A stretch of 59,009 nt of DNA from Rhizobium sp. J15 (GTDB taxonomy: Bacteria > Pseudomonadota > Alphaproteobacteria > Rhizobiales > Rhizobiaceae), in NCBI RefSeq assembly GCF_002531825.1, contig NZ_NWSX01000038.1:1-59009 (forward strand). The letters run 5' to 3'. The position numbers and the translations under genes were made by a program. Below the pieces are notes generated by a model. It saw only the letters and a program-made list of their open reading frames with translations. It made no database searches and had not been told where the DNA came from. Below, in pieces: positions 1 to 8,036 of this stretch (positions within the stretch are counted from its first letter, which is position 1; each line of letters begins with the position of its first letter).

Positions 1-71
1 CAGCGCAAATTGAACATGCAAGGGGGCCACACGGCACGCCCTCTCCCCTTATTTCCCGCACGCAGACGTCT

Positions 72-104
72 CAAAAACAAAACGGGCGGCCCAAAGACCG
101 CCCG
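72..104 (-). terminator. Intrinsic terminator of the L,D-transpeptidase gene
   Basis: On the minus strand a 7-bp GC stem (CGGGCGG / CCGCCCG, plus positions 83-89 and 98-104) with an 8-nt loop is followed by a T-rich tail (TTTTGTTTTTG). It lies about 30 bp past the stop at 133, so it fits a Rho-independent terminator for the minus-strand gene. Confidence 0.75.
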
Positions 105-132
105 CCCATCAAACCCATCACAAAATCAGGCG

Positions 133-2046
133 TCAGATCTGCGCCCCACGCGCCTTCGTCGTCGCGTCGAAAGCCTTGTCGACATAGGCGTCGCGGCCGT
201 AGACGTCGTCGAAATATTCCACCACGCCGTCCTTGTTCGGCCAGGCGGTAAAATAGGAAACGTAAACCGGGATCTTCTGCGGCACTCTCACCGCATGGTT
301 CTGGCCGGTAGCAATCTGCTTTGCGACGTCCTGGACAGTCGTACCGAGCACGGCGGCCGCCATGGCGCGCGGATCGGCAAGGCGCACGCAGCCGTGGCTG
401 AGAGCCCGCATGTCACGCTTGAAGAAGCTCTTCGAAGGCGTGTCATGCATGTAGATCGCATGGCTGTTCGGGAACAGGATCTTCAGTTCGCCAAGCGCAT
501 TGTCGCTGCTTGGCGGCTGGCGCACCGAAACGTTCTGAGTCGAGCCGTACCAGTCGACGCTGGACGAGGCGACGGCGTGACCGTTCACTTCGACCTCATA
601 GCCGAGCTGGTCGAGATAGTTCGGGTCTGAACGCAGCTTCGGCAGCATCTCATTGATGATGATCGACTGCGGCACGCCCCAGAAGGGGTTGAACTCCACC
701 GTCTCGATCTCGTCGTTGAAGAAATAGGTCTGATTGTTCTTGCCGCCGACCACCACGCGCATCGACAGCTGTTCCTTGCCGTCATTGTGGTAGTAGGCCA
801 TGTAGGCGGGCTGGTTGATCATGACGTAACGGGAACCGAGATCCTCCGGCAGCCAGCGCGCCTGCTCCATGGCAACGACGAGCTTGTCGATCTTCGAGGC
901 ATTGGTGTCGCCGCCGGTCATGGCGCGCACCGTCGCCTGGCCGATGACGCCGTCCGGCTTCAGGCCGCGCTCCTTCTGGAAGTCCTCGACCAGCGAGACG
1001 ATATCGGGAGAATAGTCGCTGCTGCCGGTGTAGGCCGCAAGCGTCGTCGCATGATCGGTCTTCAGCGTCTCGGAACCATGCTTCTGCAGCGCCTTGACGA
1101 TATTGGCGATCTCCGGAGAGCTGTCGCCCGGCCGAAGCAGTCCGCTGAGCGAAATGACGATCTGCTCCTCGCTGCCGCCATCGGCGGCCCGAAGCTTGGC
1201 AAGCTCGGTCTTCAGCGCCAGGAACTGCGGGCTGTCGGGCGAGCGGCTGGCGATGTAAGCGCCGACATCGGGGCTCATGCGGGCAAGTTTCAGCACCGGC
1301 GTCAGATTGACGACCTTGCGCTGAAAATCGTGATAGCCGGAGATCTTGTTCGGATCGATGCGGCCGCGCACCGTATCCTGCACGAAGGCCAGCACCTTGG
1401 CCGAGAGATCGAGTTCGAATTGCGTCAGCGCCCGGTCGCGTACCGCGGGATCGGGATTTGCCGGATCGATCTCGGGCGCCTGAACGGCATAATCGGCCGA
1501 ATCGAGCCCGACCGAGGACGCATCGGCAAGCGTCGCCATCGCCGACTTGGCGCGCTCGTTGATCTGGTTGCCGTCGACCCAGACGAGTGGATTGCGATTG
1601 TCGCCATAATAGGCTTCGAGCGCCTTGGCGACGTCGGCATTGGCGCGGACCTTCGCCTGCGCCAGGAAGCGACGCTGCACCACCGGTTCGGCGCCGGAAT
1701 CGCCGCCCGGCGAAACCTCGGCAACCGCGCCGGTGACGATCGGATCGGCGAACTTGCTGGTATCGACGAATTGCAGCGTTTCGGTCTTGTAGGTGTAATA
1801 GCGCGGACCGCTCACCTTCGGCAGCGGCGCTTCCGGATCGAGCCCGCCCAGCGATCCGCCGGTTGCGCCGCGCGGCGCCACGCGCCCGGGCGGCATCTGG
1901 TCCATGAAGATGGTGCTCTGGGTCCGCTGCCTGTCGCCGCGCAGCATATCCATCAGCGTATAGGCATGCGCGGGAGCGGCACTCATTACCGCCACTCCGC
2001 AGGAAATTGCCAATGCGGATACCGCGCCTTTCAAAACGAACGTCAT
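133..2046 (-). CDS. Exported L,D-transpeptidase (YkuD / YcbB-like)
   Basis: A 637-aa periplasmic enzyme predicted to form meso-DAP to meso-DAP cross-links in peptidoglycan or to attach proteins to it. The N-terminus (residues 1-29) is a signal peptide ending AHA. A scaffold region follows, then a peptidoglycan-binding domain near residues 340-380 (DIVSLVEDFQKERGLKPDGVIG), and the YkuD catalytic domain with the SHGCVRL motif; the catalytic Cys is about residue 553. The length and domain order match the large YcbB (LdtD) class rather than the short ErfK class. It is monocistronic, with a terminator just downstream. Family assignment is firm; whether it makes 3-3 cross-links in vivo is inference from the family. 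Confidence 0.93.
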   Translation of the reverse strand: MTFVLKGAVSALAISCGVAVMSAAPAHAYTLMDMLRGDRQRTQSTIFMDQMPPGRVAPRGATGGSLGGLDPEAPLPKVSGPRYYTYKTETLQFVDTSKFADPIVTGAVAEVSPGGDSGAEPVVQRRFLAQAKVRANADVAKALEAYYGDNRNPLVWVDGNQINERAKSAMATLADASSVGLDSADYAVQAPEIDPANPDPAVRDRALTQFELDLSAKVLAFVQDTVRGRIDPNKISGYHDFQRKVVNLTPVLKLARMSPDVGAYIASRSPDSPQFLALKTELAKLRAADGGSEEQIVISLSGLLRPGDSSPEIANIVKALQKHGSETLKTDHATTLAAYTGSSDYSPDIVSLVEDFQKERGLKPDGVIGQATVRAMTGGDTNASKIDKLVVAMEQARWLPEDLGSRYVMINQPAYMAYYHNDGKEQLSMRVVVGGKNNQTYFFNDEIETVEFNPFWGVPQSIIINEMLPKLRSDPNYLDQLGYEVEVNGHAVASSSVDWYGSTQNVSVRQPPSSDNALGELKILFPNSHAIYMHDTPSKSFFKRDMRALSHGCVRLADPRAMAAAVLGTTVQDVAKQIATGQNHAVRVPQKIPVYVSYFTAWPNKDGVVEYFDDVYGRDAYVDKAFDATTKARGAQI

Positions 2047-2466
2047 ATATCTTCCAGTCCCGGTGTCATGCTGTTCTTGTCACGAGCGCAAAGCTCAAGC
2101 TCAAATCCCGCGAAACTCACGCAGCGTCGGTTCCTTCATCAGAAATTCGCCTCCGCCGCCAGCGCCGGCGGACTCAATTTCATGTGAGAAGAATCCTGCA
2201 CGGCGCCGCGCAGCAGTTCACACAAAATTATGAAATTATTAGTTAATTTTTTACCGAATTTTCGTCGCCGGACCAGTGCGGCAAAAACGTGCTGACGCAT
2301 AAAATTTCCAAAGTGGCCGAAAAAGCACGCCGTCTGGCTGCGCCAAACATGAGTGCAATATTCAATATTTCGCGCGCTATCCGGTTTTCTTGTCCCGGTT
2401 TCCAACCTATAAGACCACATCTTTGGAATATGCCAGAAAACAGCATGTAAAGGGAAGGCAAGGCCC
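2047..2466. other. Divergent promoter region between the L,D-transpeptidase gene and fumC
   Basis: These 420 bp hold no convincing gene. The middle (about 2215-2270) is much more AT-rich than the surroundings and probably contains promoter elements for the divergent genes. Just upstream of fumC the sequence AAAGGGAAGGCAAGG supplies purine-rich ribosome-binding sequence. Short open frames here have no Rhizobium-like codon use. Confidence 0.5.
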
Positions 2467-3858
2467 ATGACCGCAACCCGCACGGAAACCGATACTTTTG
2501 GCCCCATCGACGTCGCCGCCGACCGATATTGGGGCGCCCAGGCCGAGCGTTCGCTCGGCAATTTCAAGATCGGCTGGGAAAAGCAGCCGCTGTCGATCGT
2601 GCGGGCGCTCGGCATCGTCAAGCAGGCCGCCGCCCGCGCCAACATGTCGCTCGGCCAGCTCGATCCCGCCCTCGGCAAAGCCATCGTTGACGCCGCCCAG
2701 GAAGTGATCGACGGCAAGCTCGACGACCATTTTCCGCTGGTCGTCTGGCAGACCGGGTCCGGCACGCAGTCCAACATGAATGCCAACGAAGTGATCTCCA
2801 ATCGTGCCATAGAAATGCTTGGTGGCGTCATGGGTTCCAAGAAGCCCGTGCACCCCAACGATCACGTTAATATGAGCCAGTCGTCGAACGACACCTATCC
2901 GACGGCCATGCACATCGCCTGCGCCGAACGGATCGCCCATCACCTGCTGCCGGCCCTGAAGCACCTGCATGCCGCCCTCGACATGAAGGTCACCGAGTTC
3001 AGCCACATCATCAAGATCGGCCGCACTCACACCCAGGACGCAACGCCGCTGACCCTCGGCCAGGAGTTCTCCGGTTACGCTGCCCAGGTCGGCTCCGCCA
3101 TCAAGCGCATCGAAATGACCCTGCCCGGCCTTTGCGAACTCGCTCAGGGCGGCACTGCCGTCGGCACCGGCCTCAATGCGCCGGTGGGCTTTGCTGAGAA
3201 GGTGGCAGAAGAGATCGCCGCCATCACGGACATGCCGTTCGTCACCGCGCCGAACAAATTCGAAGCGCTTGCCTCGCATGACAGCATGGTCTTTTCCCAC
3301 GGCGCTATCAATGCCGCCGCTGCCGCCCTCTTCAAGATCGCCAACGACATCCGTCTGCTCGGCTCCGGCCCGCGCGCCGGCCTCGGCGAACTGGCCCTGC
3401 CGGAAAACGAGCCCGGCTCCTCGATCATGCCCGGCAAGGTCAATCCGACCCAGTGCGAGGCGCTGACACAAGTCTGCATCCACATCTTCGGCAATCACGC
3501 GGCACTGACCTTCGCCGACAGCCAGGGCCATTTCGAGCTCAATGTCTATAATCCGATGATGGCCTATAATTTCCTGCAATCGGTGCAGCTGCTCGCCGAC
3601 GCCGCCGTCTCCTTCACCGACAATTGCGTCGTCGGCATCGAGGCGCGCGAAGACAACATCAAGGCCGGCCTCGAACGCTCGCTGATGCTGGTCACCGCGC
3701 TCGCCCCGAAGATCGGCTACGACGCAGCCGCCAAGATCGCCAAGACCGCGCACAAGAACGGCACGACGCTGAAGGAAGAGGCGCTAGCCAGCGGCCTCGT
3801 CTCCGCGGAGGATTACGACGCGATCGTCCGCCCGGAAACGATGATCGGTCCGAAATAG
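2467..3858 (+). CDS. fumC: Fumarate hydratase class II
   Basis: A 463-aa TCA-cycle enzyme that interconverts fumarate and L-malate; iron-independent, homotetrameric, cytoplasmic. The fumarase/aspartase signature GSSIMPGKVNPTQ is at about residues 317-329, the substrate-site GSGTQSNMNANEV at about 98, and the GRTHTQDATP loop at about 184. The length is exactly that of FumC. The start ATG follows a purine-rich stretch. A second, unrelated fumarase (class I) lies 1.3 kb downstream on the same strand, so the cell has both an oxygen-stable and an iron-sulfur isoenzyme. Confidence 0.97.
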   Translation: MTATRTETDTFGPIDVAADRYWGAQAERSLGNFKIGWEKQPLSIVRALGIVKQAAARANMSLGQLDPALGKAIVDAAQEVIDGKLDDHFPLVVWQTGSGTQSNMNANEVISNRAIEMLGGVMGSKKPVHPNDHVNMSQSSNDTYPTAMHIACAERIAHHLLPALKHLHAALDMKVTEFSHIIKIGRTHTQDATPLTLGQEFSGYAAQVGSAIKRIEMTLPGLCELAQGGTAVGTGLNAPVGFAEKVAEEIAAITDMPFVTAPNKFEALASHDSMVFSHGAINAAAAALFKIANDIRLLGSGPRAGLGELALPENEPGSSIMPGKVNPTQCEALTQVCIHIFGNHAALTFADSQGHFELNVYNPMMAYNFLQSVQLLADAAVSFTDNCVVGIEAREDNIKAGLERSLMLVTALAPKIGYDAAAKIAKTAHKNGTTLKEEALASGLVSAEDYDAIVRPETMIGPK

Positions 3859-3895
3859 GATTGGTTGAGGTGGCCCGCCCACCTCTCCTACCTCA

Positions 3896-3995
3896 TTCCT
3901 GTGCCTGTCACAGGAATCCAGCCACGGCGCGTCCGCGCCGTGAATGAATCAATATTTCAGGGAAAAGAGACTTCGCGCCCAAGGACTTGGGCGCG
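3896..3995. repeat. Palindromic intergenic repeat downstream of fumC
   Basis: Two near-perfect hairpins lie in tandem: CACGGCGCG-TC-CGCGCCGTG at 3923-3942 and CGCGCCCAAG-GA-CTTGGGCGCG at 3974-3995. They are preceded by CCTGTGCCTGTCACAGG at about 3898. This composition resembles short dispersed intergenic elements of Rhizobium. A related fragment (TTCCTGTGCTCGTCGCAG) appears near 14123. It may also end fumC transcription, although no T-tract follows. Confidence 0.5.
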
Positions 3996-4054
3996 CGGAC
4001 AAACCCGCATCCGCCTGCCACCACCGGTCGGCGCACCCTACAGCCCGGCAAACG

Positions 4055-4882
4055 TCAAACCAACAGCGAAAAATTGTCCATCACCACCGCATTACCCATG
4101 AAATCGAAACGGATTTCGTCGATGTCTTCGATGCTGACCTCAAGATTGGGACCGGTAACCTCGAGCTCCTGCTGATAGACGATCTGCCCGTCGTTCAAGG
4201 CGGTGAGCGTCAGGTGAAATGGTGATGCCGACAGTTCGGCGATCGAGACGCCCTGAAAGGTGAACTCCCCGCCATCGACCATTTTCAAAGTCACGGGCGC
4301 CGAACCCGGGGATAGGACTGTATCGCTGAAGCCGTCCTCGGTGATGGCGTCGACGCCCGGGATGGTATCGTAGACGATACCGTTCAGAAGCGTCAGTTCC
4401 TGACTGCCGTTCACGGAGAGCGCAAAGCCCCGATAGTCGGGAAGGAGGAAATTATCCGCCCTCGACGTGACGCCCATGTCGTCGAAATCCAGGATCTCGT
4501 GGTATTTTTCGCCTTCGTTGACGCCATCGATCGCGAGCGTCAGTACGCCGAGATCCGTGCCCCCTGAGCCATCGGACATCTTGTAGCTCAGCGTCTCGAT
4601 GAGCTGATCGTACTTTCCTAAATTCTTCACCACGTCGAGCGTGTAATCCAGCTCATATGTGAAATGGCCGTCAGGTTTCACCTTGAAGGTTCCGTATTTG
4701 CCCTCAATGATCGTTTCGTGGTCAGGCCCATGTTTGGCGTCGATGCGCACGCCGTTGACGAAGCGGGCATACATCTGCGCTCCCTCGGGATCGCTGGCGA
4801 GGCGCAGCAGATCTCCGCGGATCCAATCATTTTCGAAAAAAACGAGAAGGTCGTCGACAGCAGTTGGCTTTGCATTTGTCAT
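4055..4882 (-). CDS. Cadherin-like / VCBS-type secreted protein, unknown function
   Basis: A 275-aa acidic protein that begins TNAKPTAVDDLLVFFEND, the opening typical of VCBS/cadherin-like repeats (P-x-A-V-x-D). One such domain covers about residues 1-120 (GTFKVKPDGHFTYELDYTLD ... LSYKMSDGSGGTDLGVLTLAIDGVNE). The rest is a second beta-rich module ending in hydrophobic DNFSLLV. There is no N-terminal signal peptide; proteins of this type usually leave by a type I system using a C-terminal signal, which is inference here. No secretion genes lie adjacent. Role unknown; adhesion or matrix association is possible. Confidence 0.75.
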   Translation of the reverse strand: MTNAKPTAVDDLLVFFENDWIRGDLLRLASDPEGAQMYARFVNGVRIDAKHGPDHETIIEGKYGTFKVKPDGHFTYELDYTLDVVKNLGKYDQLIETLSYKMSDGSGGTDLGVLTLAIDGVNEGEKYHEILDFDDMGVTSRADNFLLPDYRGFALSVNGSQELTLLNGIVYDTIPGVDAITEDGFSDTVLSPGSAPVTLKMVDGGEFTFQGVSIAELSASPFHLTLTALNDGQIVYQQELEVTGPNLEVSIEDIDEIRFDFMGNAVVMDNFSLLV

Positions 4883-5138
4883 TGGAAGCCCCGGCAGGTT
4901 AACGCTGGCGGAAATATGAACCGGCCTCGAACGGAAGGCAACCTGAAGTCGTCATCTTGGCGACAAATGTCGATTTCGTTTTTCTTCACTCGCCTGTCGC
5001 GTGTGGCGTGCCGACCGCAGAGCACGACAGGACATGGTTCCACCACAGAGTCCGTCCGCATCCTGATTGCTTTTACCCGGCAGCGGATTTAGACCGGTTC
5101 CAATCTAGCGACGCACGCCCACCAGAAAGGTCACTTCG

Positions 5139-6746
5139 ATGGCTGACGATCTCTTCCCCCTCGGCAAGGATGCCACCCTCTATCGCAAGATCAGCAGCGA
5201 CTACGTCTCTGTCGACACTTTCAAGGGCCAGGAGATCCTGACCGTCGAGCCGGAAGGCATGCGCCTGCTTGCCGAAACCGCCTTTGCCGACATCAACCAC
5301 CTGCTGCGGCCCGGCCACCTTAAACAGCTCGCCTCGATCCTCGACGACCCCGAAGCCACCGACAACGACCGCTTCGTCGCCTACGATCTCCTGAAGAACG
5401 CCAATATCGCCGCCGGCGGCGTGTTGCCCATGTGCCAGGACACCGGCACGGCGATCATCATGGGCAAGAAGGGCCGCAGGGTCTGGACCGAGGGCGGGGA
5501 CACGGCAGCGCTTTCCCGGGGCGTCCTCGACGCCTATGAAAAGAAGAATCTGCGCTATTCGCAGCTCGCGCCGATAAAGATGTTCGAGGAGAAGAACACC
5601 AAGAACAACCTGCCGGCGCAAATCGATATCTATGAGGAAGGCACGGATTCCTACGATTTCCTCTTCGTCGCCAAGGGTGGCGGCTCCGCCAACAAGACCT
5701 TTCTCTACCAGGGCACGCCCTCGCTTTTGACCCATGACCGGATGATCGACTTCCTTAAGGAGAAGATCCTTACGCTAGGGACGGCTGCCTGTCCCCCCTA
5801 CCATCTGGCGATCGTCATCGGCGGCACTTCCGCCGAGATGAACCTGAAAACGGTCAAGCTCGCCTCGACCCGCTATCTCGACGAACTGCCGACCGAAGGC
5901 TCCGAGAGCGGCCACGCCTTCCGCGACATCGAGATGGAAAAGGAAATCCACAAGCTGACGCAGCAGATGGGTGTCGGCGCCCAGTTCGGCGGCAAGTATT
6001 TCTGTCATGATGTGCGTGTGATCCGCCTGCCCCGCCACGGCGCCTCCCTGCCGATCGGCCTCGGCGTCTCCTGTTCCGCCGACCGCCAGGCCAAGGGCAA
6101 GATCACCCGCGACGGCATCTTCGTCGAGCAGCTCGAAACCGATCCGTCGAAATACATGCCCGAGATTGACGAGGCGAAGCTTTCCGAATCCGTCGTGCGC
6201 ATCGATCTCAACCAGCCGATGACCACGATCCTCGCCGAACTGTCGAAGCATCCCGTCAAGACACGCCTGTCGCTGACCGGCACCATCATCGTCGCGCGCG
6301 ATCTCGCCCACGCCAAGATCCGCGAACGGCTGGAAAAGGGCGAAGGCATGCCCGATTACCTGAAAAACCATCCTGTCTACTACGCCGGCCCCGCCAAGAC
6401 GCCGGCCGGCTATGCCTCCGGCTCCTTTGGCCCGACGACGGCCGGCCGCATGGACAGCTACGTCGACCAGTTCCAGTCCTTCGGCGGCTCGATGGTGATG
6501 CTCGCCAAGGGCAACCGCTCGCGCGCCGTGCGCGAGGCCTGCAAGAAGCATGGCGGCTTCTATCTCGGTTCGATCGGCGGGCCGGCCGCCCGCCTCGCTC
6601 AGGACTGCATCCGTAAAGTCGAGGTGTTCGAATATCCCGAACTCGGCATGGAAGCCGTCTGGAAGATCGAAGTCGAAAACTTCCCCGCCTTCATCGTCAT
6701 CGACGACAAGGGCAATGATTTCTTCCAGGAACTGAATTTGGGTTGA
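5139..6746 (+). CDS. fumA: Fumarate hydratase class I (iron-sulfur)
   Basis: A 535-aa [4Fe-4S]-dependent hydratase converting fumarate to L-malate, oxygen-sensitive by family knowledge. The three cluster cysteines are visible in the expected contexts: MCQDTGTA (about C99), TAACPPYHLA (about C218) and GVSCSADRQAKGK (about C312). The C-terminal half carries the FumA/B-type beta domain (PVKTRLSLTGTIIVARDLAHAK ... GSFGPTTAGRMDSY). The length is typical of single-chain class I fumarases. The gene stands alone, followed by a hairpin. Rhizobia are often annotated with this gene under a generic name, so the symbol is by homology only. Confidence 0.95.
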   Translation: MADDLFPLGKDATLYRKISSDYVSVDTFKGQEILTVEPEGMRLLAETAFADINHLLRPGHLKQLASILDDPEATDNDRFVAYDLLKNANIAAGGVLPMCQDTGTAIIMGKKGRRVWTEGGDTAALSRGVLDAYEKKNLRYSQLAPIKMFEEKNTKNNLPAQIDIYEEGTDSYDFLFVAKGGGSANKTFLYQGTPSLLTHDRMIDFLKEKILTLGTAACPPYHLAIVIGGTSAEMNLKTVKLASTRYLDELPTEGSESGHAFRDIEMEKEIHKLTQQMGVGAQFGGKYFCHDVRVIRLPRHGASLPIGLGVSCSADRQAKGKITRDGIFVEQLETDPSKYMPEIDEAKLSESVVRIDLNQPMTTILAELSKHPVKTRLSLTGTIIVARDLAHAKIRERLEKGEGMPDYLKNHPVYYAGPAKTPAGYASGSFGPTTAGRMDSYVDQFQSFGGSMVMLAKGNRSRAVREACKKHGGFYLGSIGGPAARLAQDCIRKVEVFEYPELGMEAVWKIEVENFPAFIVIDDKGNDFFQELNLG

Positions 6747-6749
6747 TTT

Positions 6750-6771
6750 CGGCAGGCGTAATAGCCTGCCG
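6750..6771 (+). terminator. Hairpin after the class I fumarase
   Basis: CGGCAGGC-GTAATA-GCCTGCCG, an 8-bp perfect stem that begins 4 nt after the stop codon. No T-tract follows, so it may act as a transcript-end stabiliser rather than an efficient intrinsic terminator. Confidence 0.5.
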
Positions 6772-6813
6772 GCGGGCAAATCGATTTCATCGGCTTACGA
6801 AAAAGGAGCGCCG

Positions 6814-7131
6814 TCAAAGATCTTCAAAGTCAAAATCGCCATCCACAGCGACGCCAGGTGGTCGCTCACGACCATGGCGAATCGCAAAGATCATGACGGC
6901 ATCTTCCCGAACTTCGTAATCGACAAGATATGAGCCCATGACGAACCGTAAGACGCCTGGAATGGGAATTTCTTCGGCAAGCCGGCCCATTTCAGGGAAA
7001 CGTCCGAGCTGCTGTCGCAGCCGCTTGAGATCATCGATGAACGCCTGCGCGGCTCTCAGATTCCTGGATTTCAGATATCTCGCTTCAGACTTTACATATT
7101 CCGTGGCATCGGGTGAAAGAATGACTTTCAC
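6814..7131 (-). CDS. RelE/ParE-family toxin of a type II toxin-antitoxin system
   Basis: A 105-aa protein with the ParE/RelE fold signature: VILSPDATEYVKSEARYLKSRNLRAAQAFIDDLKRLRQQLGRFPEMGRLAEEIPIPGVLRFVMGSYLVDYEV. The helix-turn-helix arrangement followed by the R-x-x-V-x-G-x-Y-L-x-x-Y strand is typical of ParE. The start overlaps the antitoxin stop by 4 nt (ATGA), so the pair is translationally coupled. ParE homologues poison gyrase and RelE homologues cleave mRNA; the sequence alone does not separate these. Confidence 0.88.
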   Translation of the reverse strand: MKVILSPDATEYVKSEARYLKSRNLRAAQAFIDDLKRLRQQLGRFPEMGRLAEEIPIPGVLRFVMGSYLVDYEVREDAVMIFAIRHGRERPPGVAVDGDFDFEDL

Positions 7132-7388
7132 GCAGCCGCACCTTTGACGATCGCGTCGACTTCGTCGATGACGTCGTCAAGATCGTGTCCCAGCCCCGCG
7201 TCTATATCCCGGCGAGCTCTCGCCACCTCGATTATTTCCCGGCCTTCCGCTGCCAGATATGATTTCAGCGCACGCACGAAAACCCAGCTTCTGCTGCGCT
7301 CGCAGATTTCTGCGATCTCTTCGATCTCGGACAGCACGTCCATAGGCAATCGCATCGAGATCGGGTCTGATAATTCACGGTCCGACAT
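7128..7388 (-). CDS. Ribbon-helix-helix antitoxin
   Basis: An 86-aa protein with an N-terminal RHH DNA-binding segment (SDPISMRLPMDVLSEIEEIAEICERSRSWVFVRALKSYLAAE) and an acidic C-terminal tail expected to wrap the toxin. I chose the ATG at 7388 over an upstream in-frame ATG at 7448. It has a CGAGG ribosome site about 9 nt away, and a palindromic operator candidate lies just upstream rather than inside the gene. It is first in the operon with the toxin; autorepression by the antitoxin-toxin complex is the usual family regulation. Confidence 0.87.
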   Translation of the reverse strand: MSDRELSDPISMRLPMDVLSEIEEIAEICERSRSWVFVRALKSYLAAEGREIIEVARARRDIDAGLGHDLDDVIDEVDAIVKGAAA

Positions 7389-7403
7389 GGTTTTTGGCCT
7401 CGT

Positions 7404-7414
7404 TTGTAATACAA
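7404..7414. promoter_or_regulatory. Candidate operator of the toxin-antitoxin operon
   Basis: The 11-bp palindrome TTGTA-A-TACAA lies 16 bp upstream of the antitoxin start, in the promoter region. RHH antitoxins typically bind short palindromes with TGTA/TACA half-sites, so this is a likely autoregulatory site. Confidence 0.55.
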
Positions 7415-7486
7415 TGCTATCTCTTCCACCCGGAACCGTCAAACTCATTCAGGCAAGCCGCCCCACAGGCATCCTACTTGCCCGCC

Positions 7487-7687
7487 TCAACGCAATGGCG
7501 GCGGGCTGCTTAATGCCGCCCCATCCGTGATATTCGCAGCACGCACGACATCCCGATCATCCACCCTCGCCAGGATCTCCGTTCGAAAAGCCCCGGCGAA
7601 GATACCGGTATGCTTCAGCAGCAAGGCACCGCCGGCGATGACGGTGAACGCGAGTATGACAACAGAAACGGGACGAGACCTTTTCAT
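7487..7687 (-). CDS. Small hypothetical membrane or exported protein
   Basis: A 66-aa frame beginning MKRSRPVSVVILAFTVIAGG: a positively charged N-terminus, one hydrophobic segment (about residues 6-24), then a polar tail. I do not recognise the family. The ribosome-binding site is weak and no partner gene is evident; it lies between the antitoxin operon and a long intergenic region. It could be a real small single-pass protein or a chance frame. Confidence 0.35.
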   Translation of the reverse strand: MKRSRPVSVVILAFTVIAGGALLLKHTGIFAGAFRTEILARVDDRDVVRAANITDGAALSSPPPLR

Positions 7688-7845
7688 GATCTCATGCCCG
7701 GGTTTGCTGGCAGCAGCCGGATTTTCTGCTGGAAAATATCGTTCCGAAAGACCTGCGCTGAAATAGGAGCGCAACCAAAACTAGCTGTCGACAAGATGAA
7801 TACGATCCGCGGACCAGAGAATAACTGTAAGTTTTTTAAACACCC

Positions 7846-7862
7846 TACCCGCCAAGCGGGTA
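7846..7862. repeat. Inverted repeat in the 350-bp gap upstream of the GGDEF gene
   Basis: TACCCGC-CAA-GCGGGTA is a perfect 7-bp inverted repeat about 175 bp upstream of the diguanylate cyclase start. No T-tract follows, so it resembles a protein-binding site more than a terminator. The rest of 7688-8036 is AT-rich toward 8000 (promoter-like) and otherwise shows nothing I can name. Confidence 0.4.
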
Positions 7863-8036
7863 TGGATTGCCCGTCGAAGATACGTTTTCTGGTGCAAAAT
7901 CATAGGCCTGCTTGAAGTATTGCCCCACTGCGAAGTTGTCATATGTAATCTTTGGTATATGTCGCTTTAATCTTTTCCCAAGAAATTTAAGCTACCAAAT
8001 AAAATATTGCCTTCGAATACATGAGGAGTTCGCCGG

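Noticed and set aside
2407..3753. 448-codon minus-strand frame opposite fumC
   Set aside because: fumC is unambiguous; the antisense frame has no recognisable motif or ribosome site.
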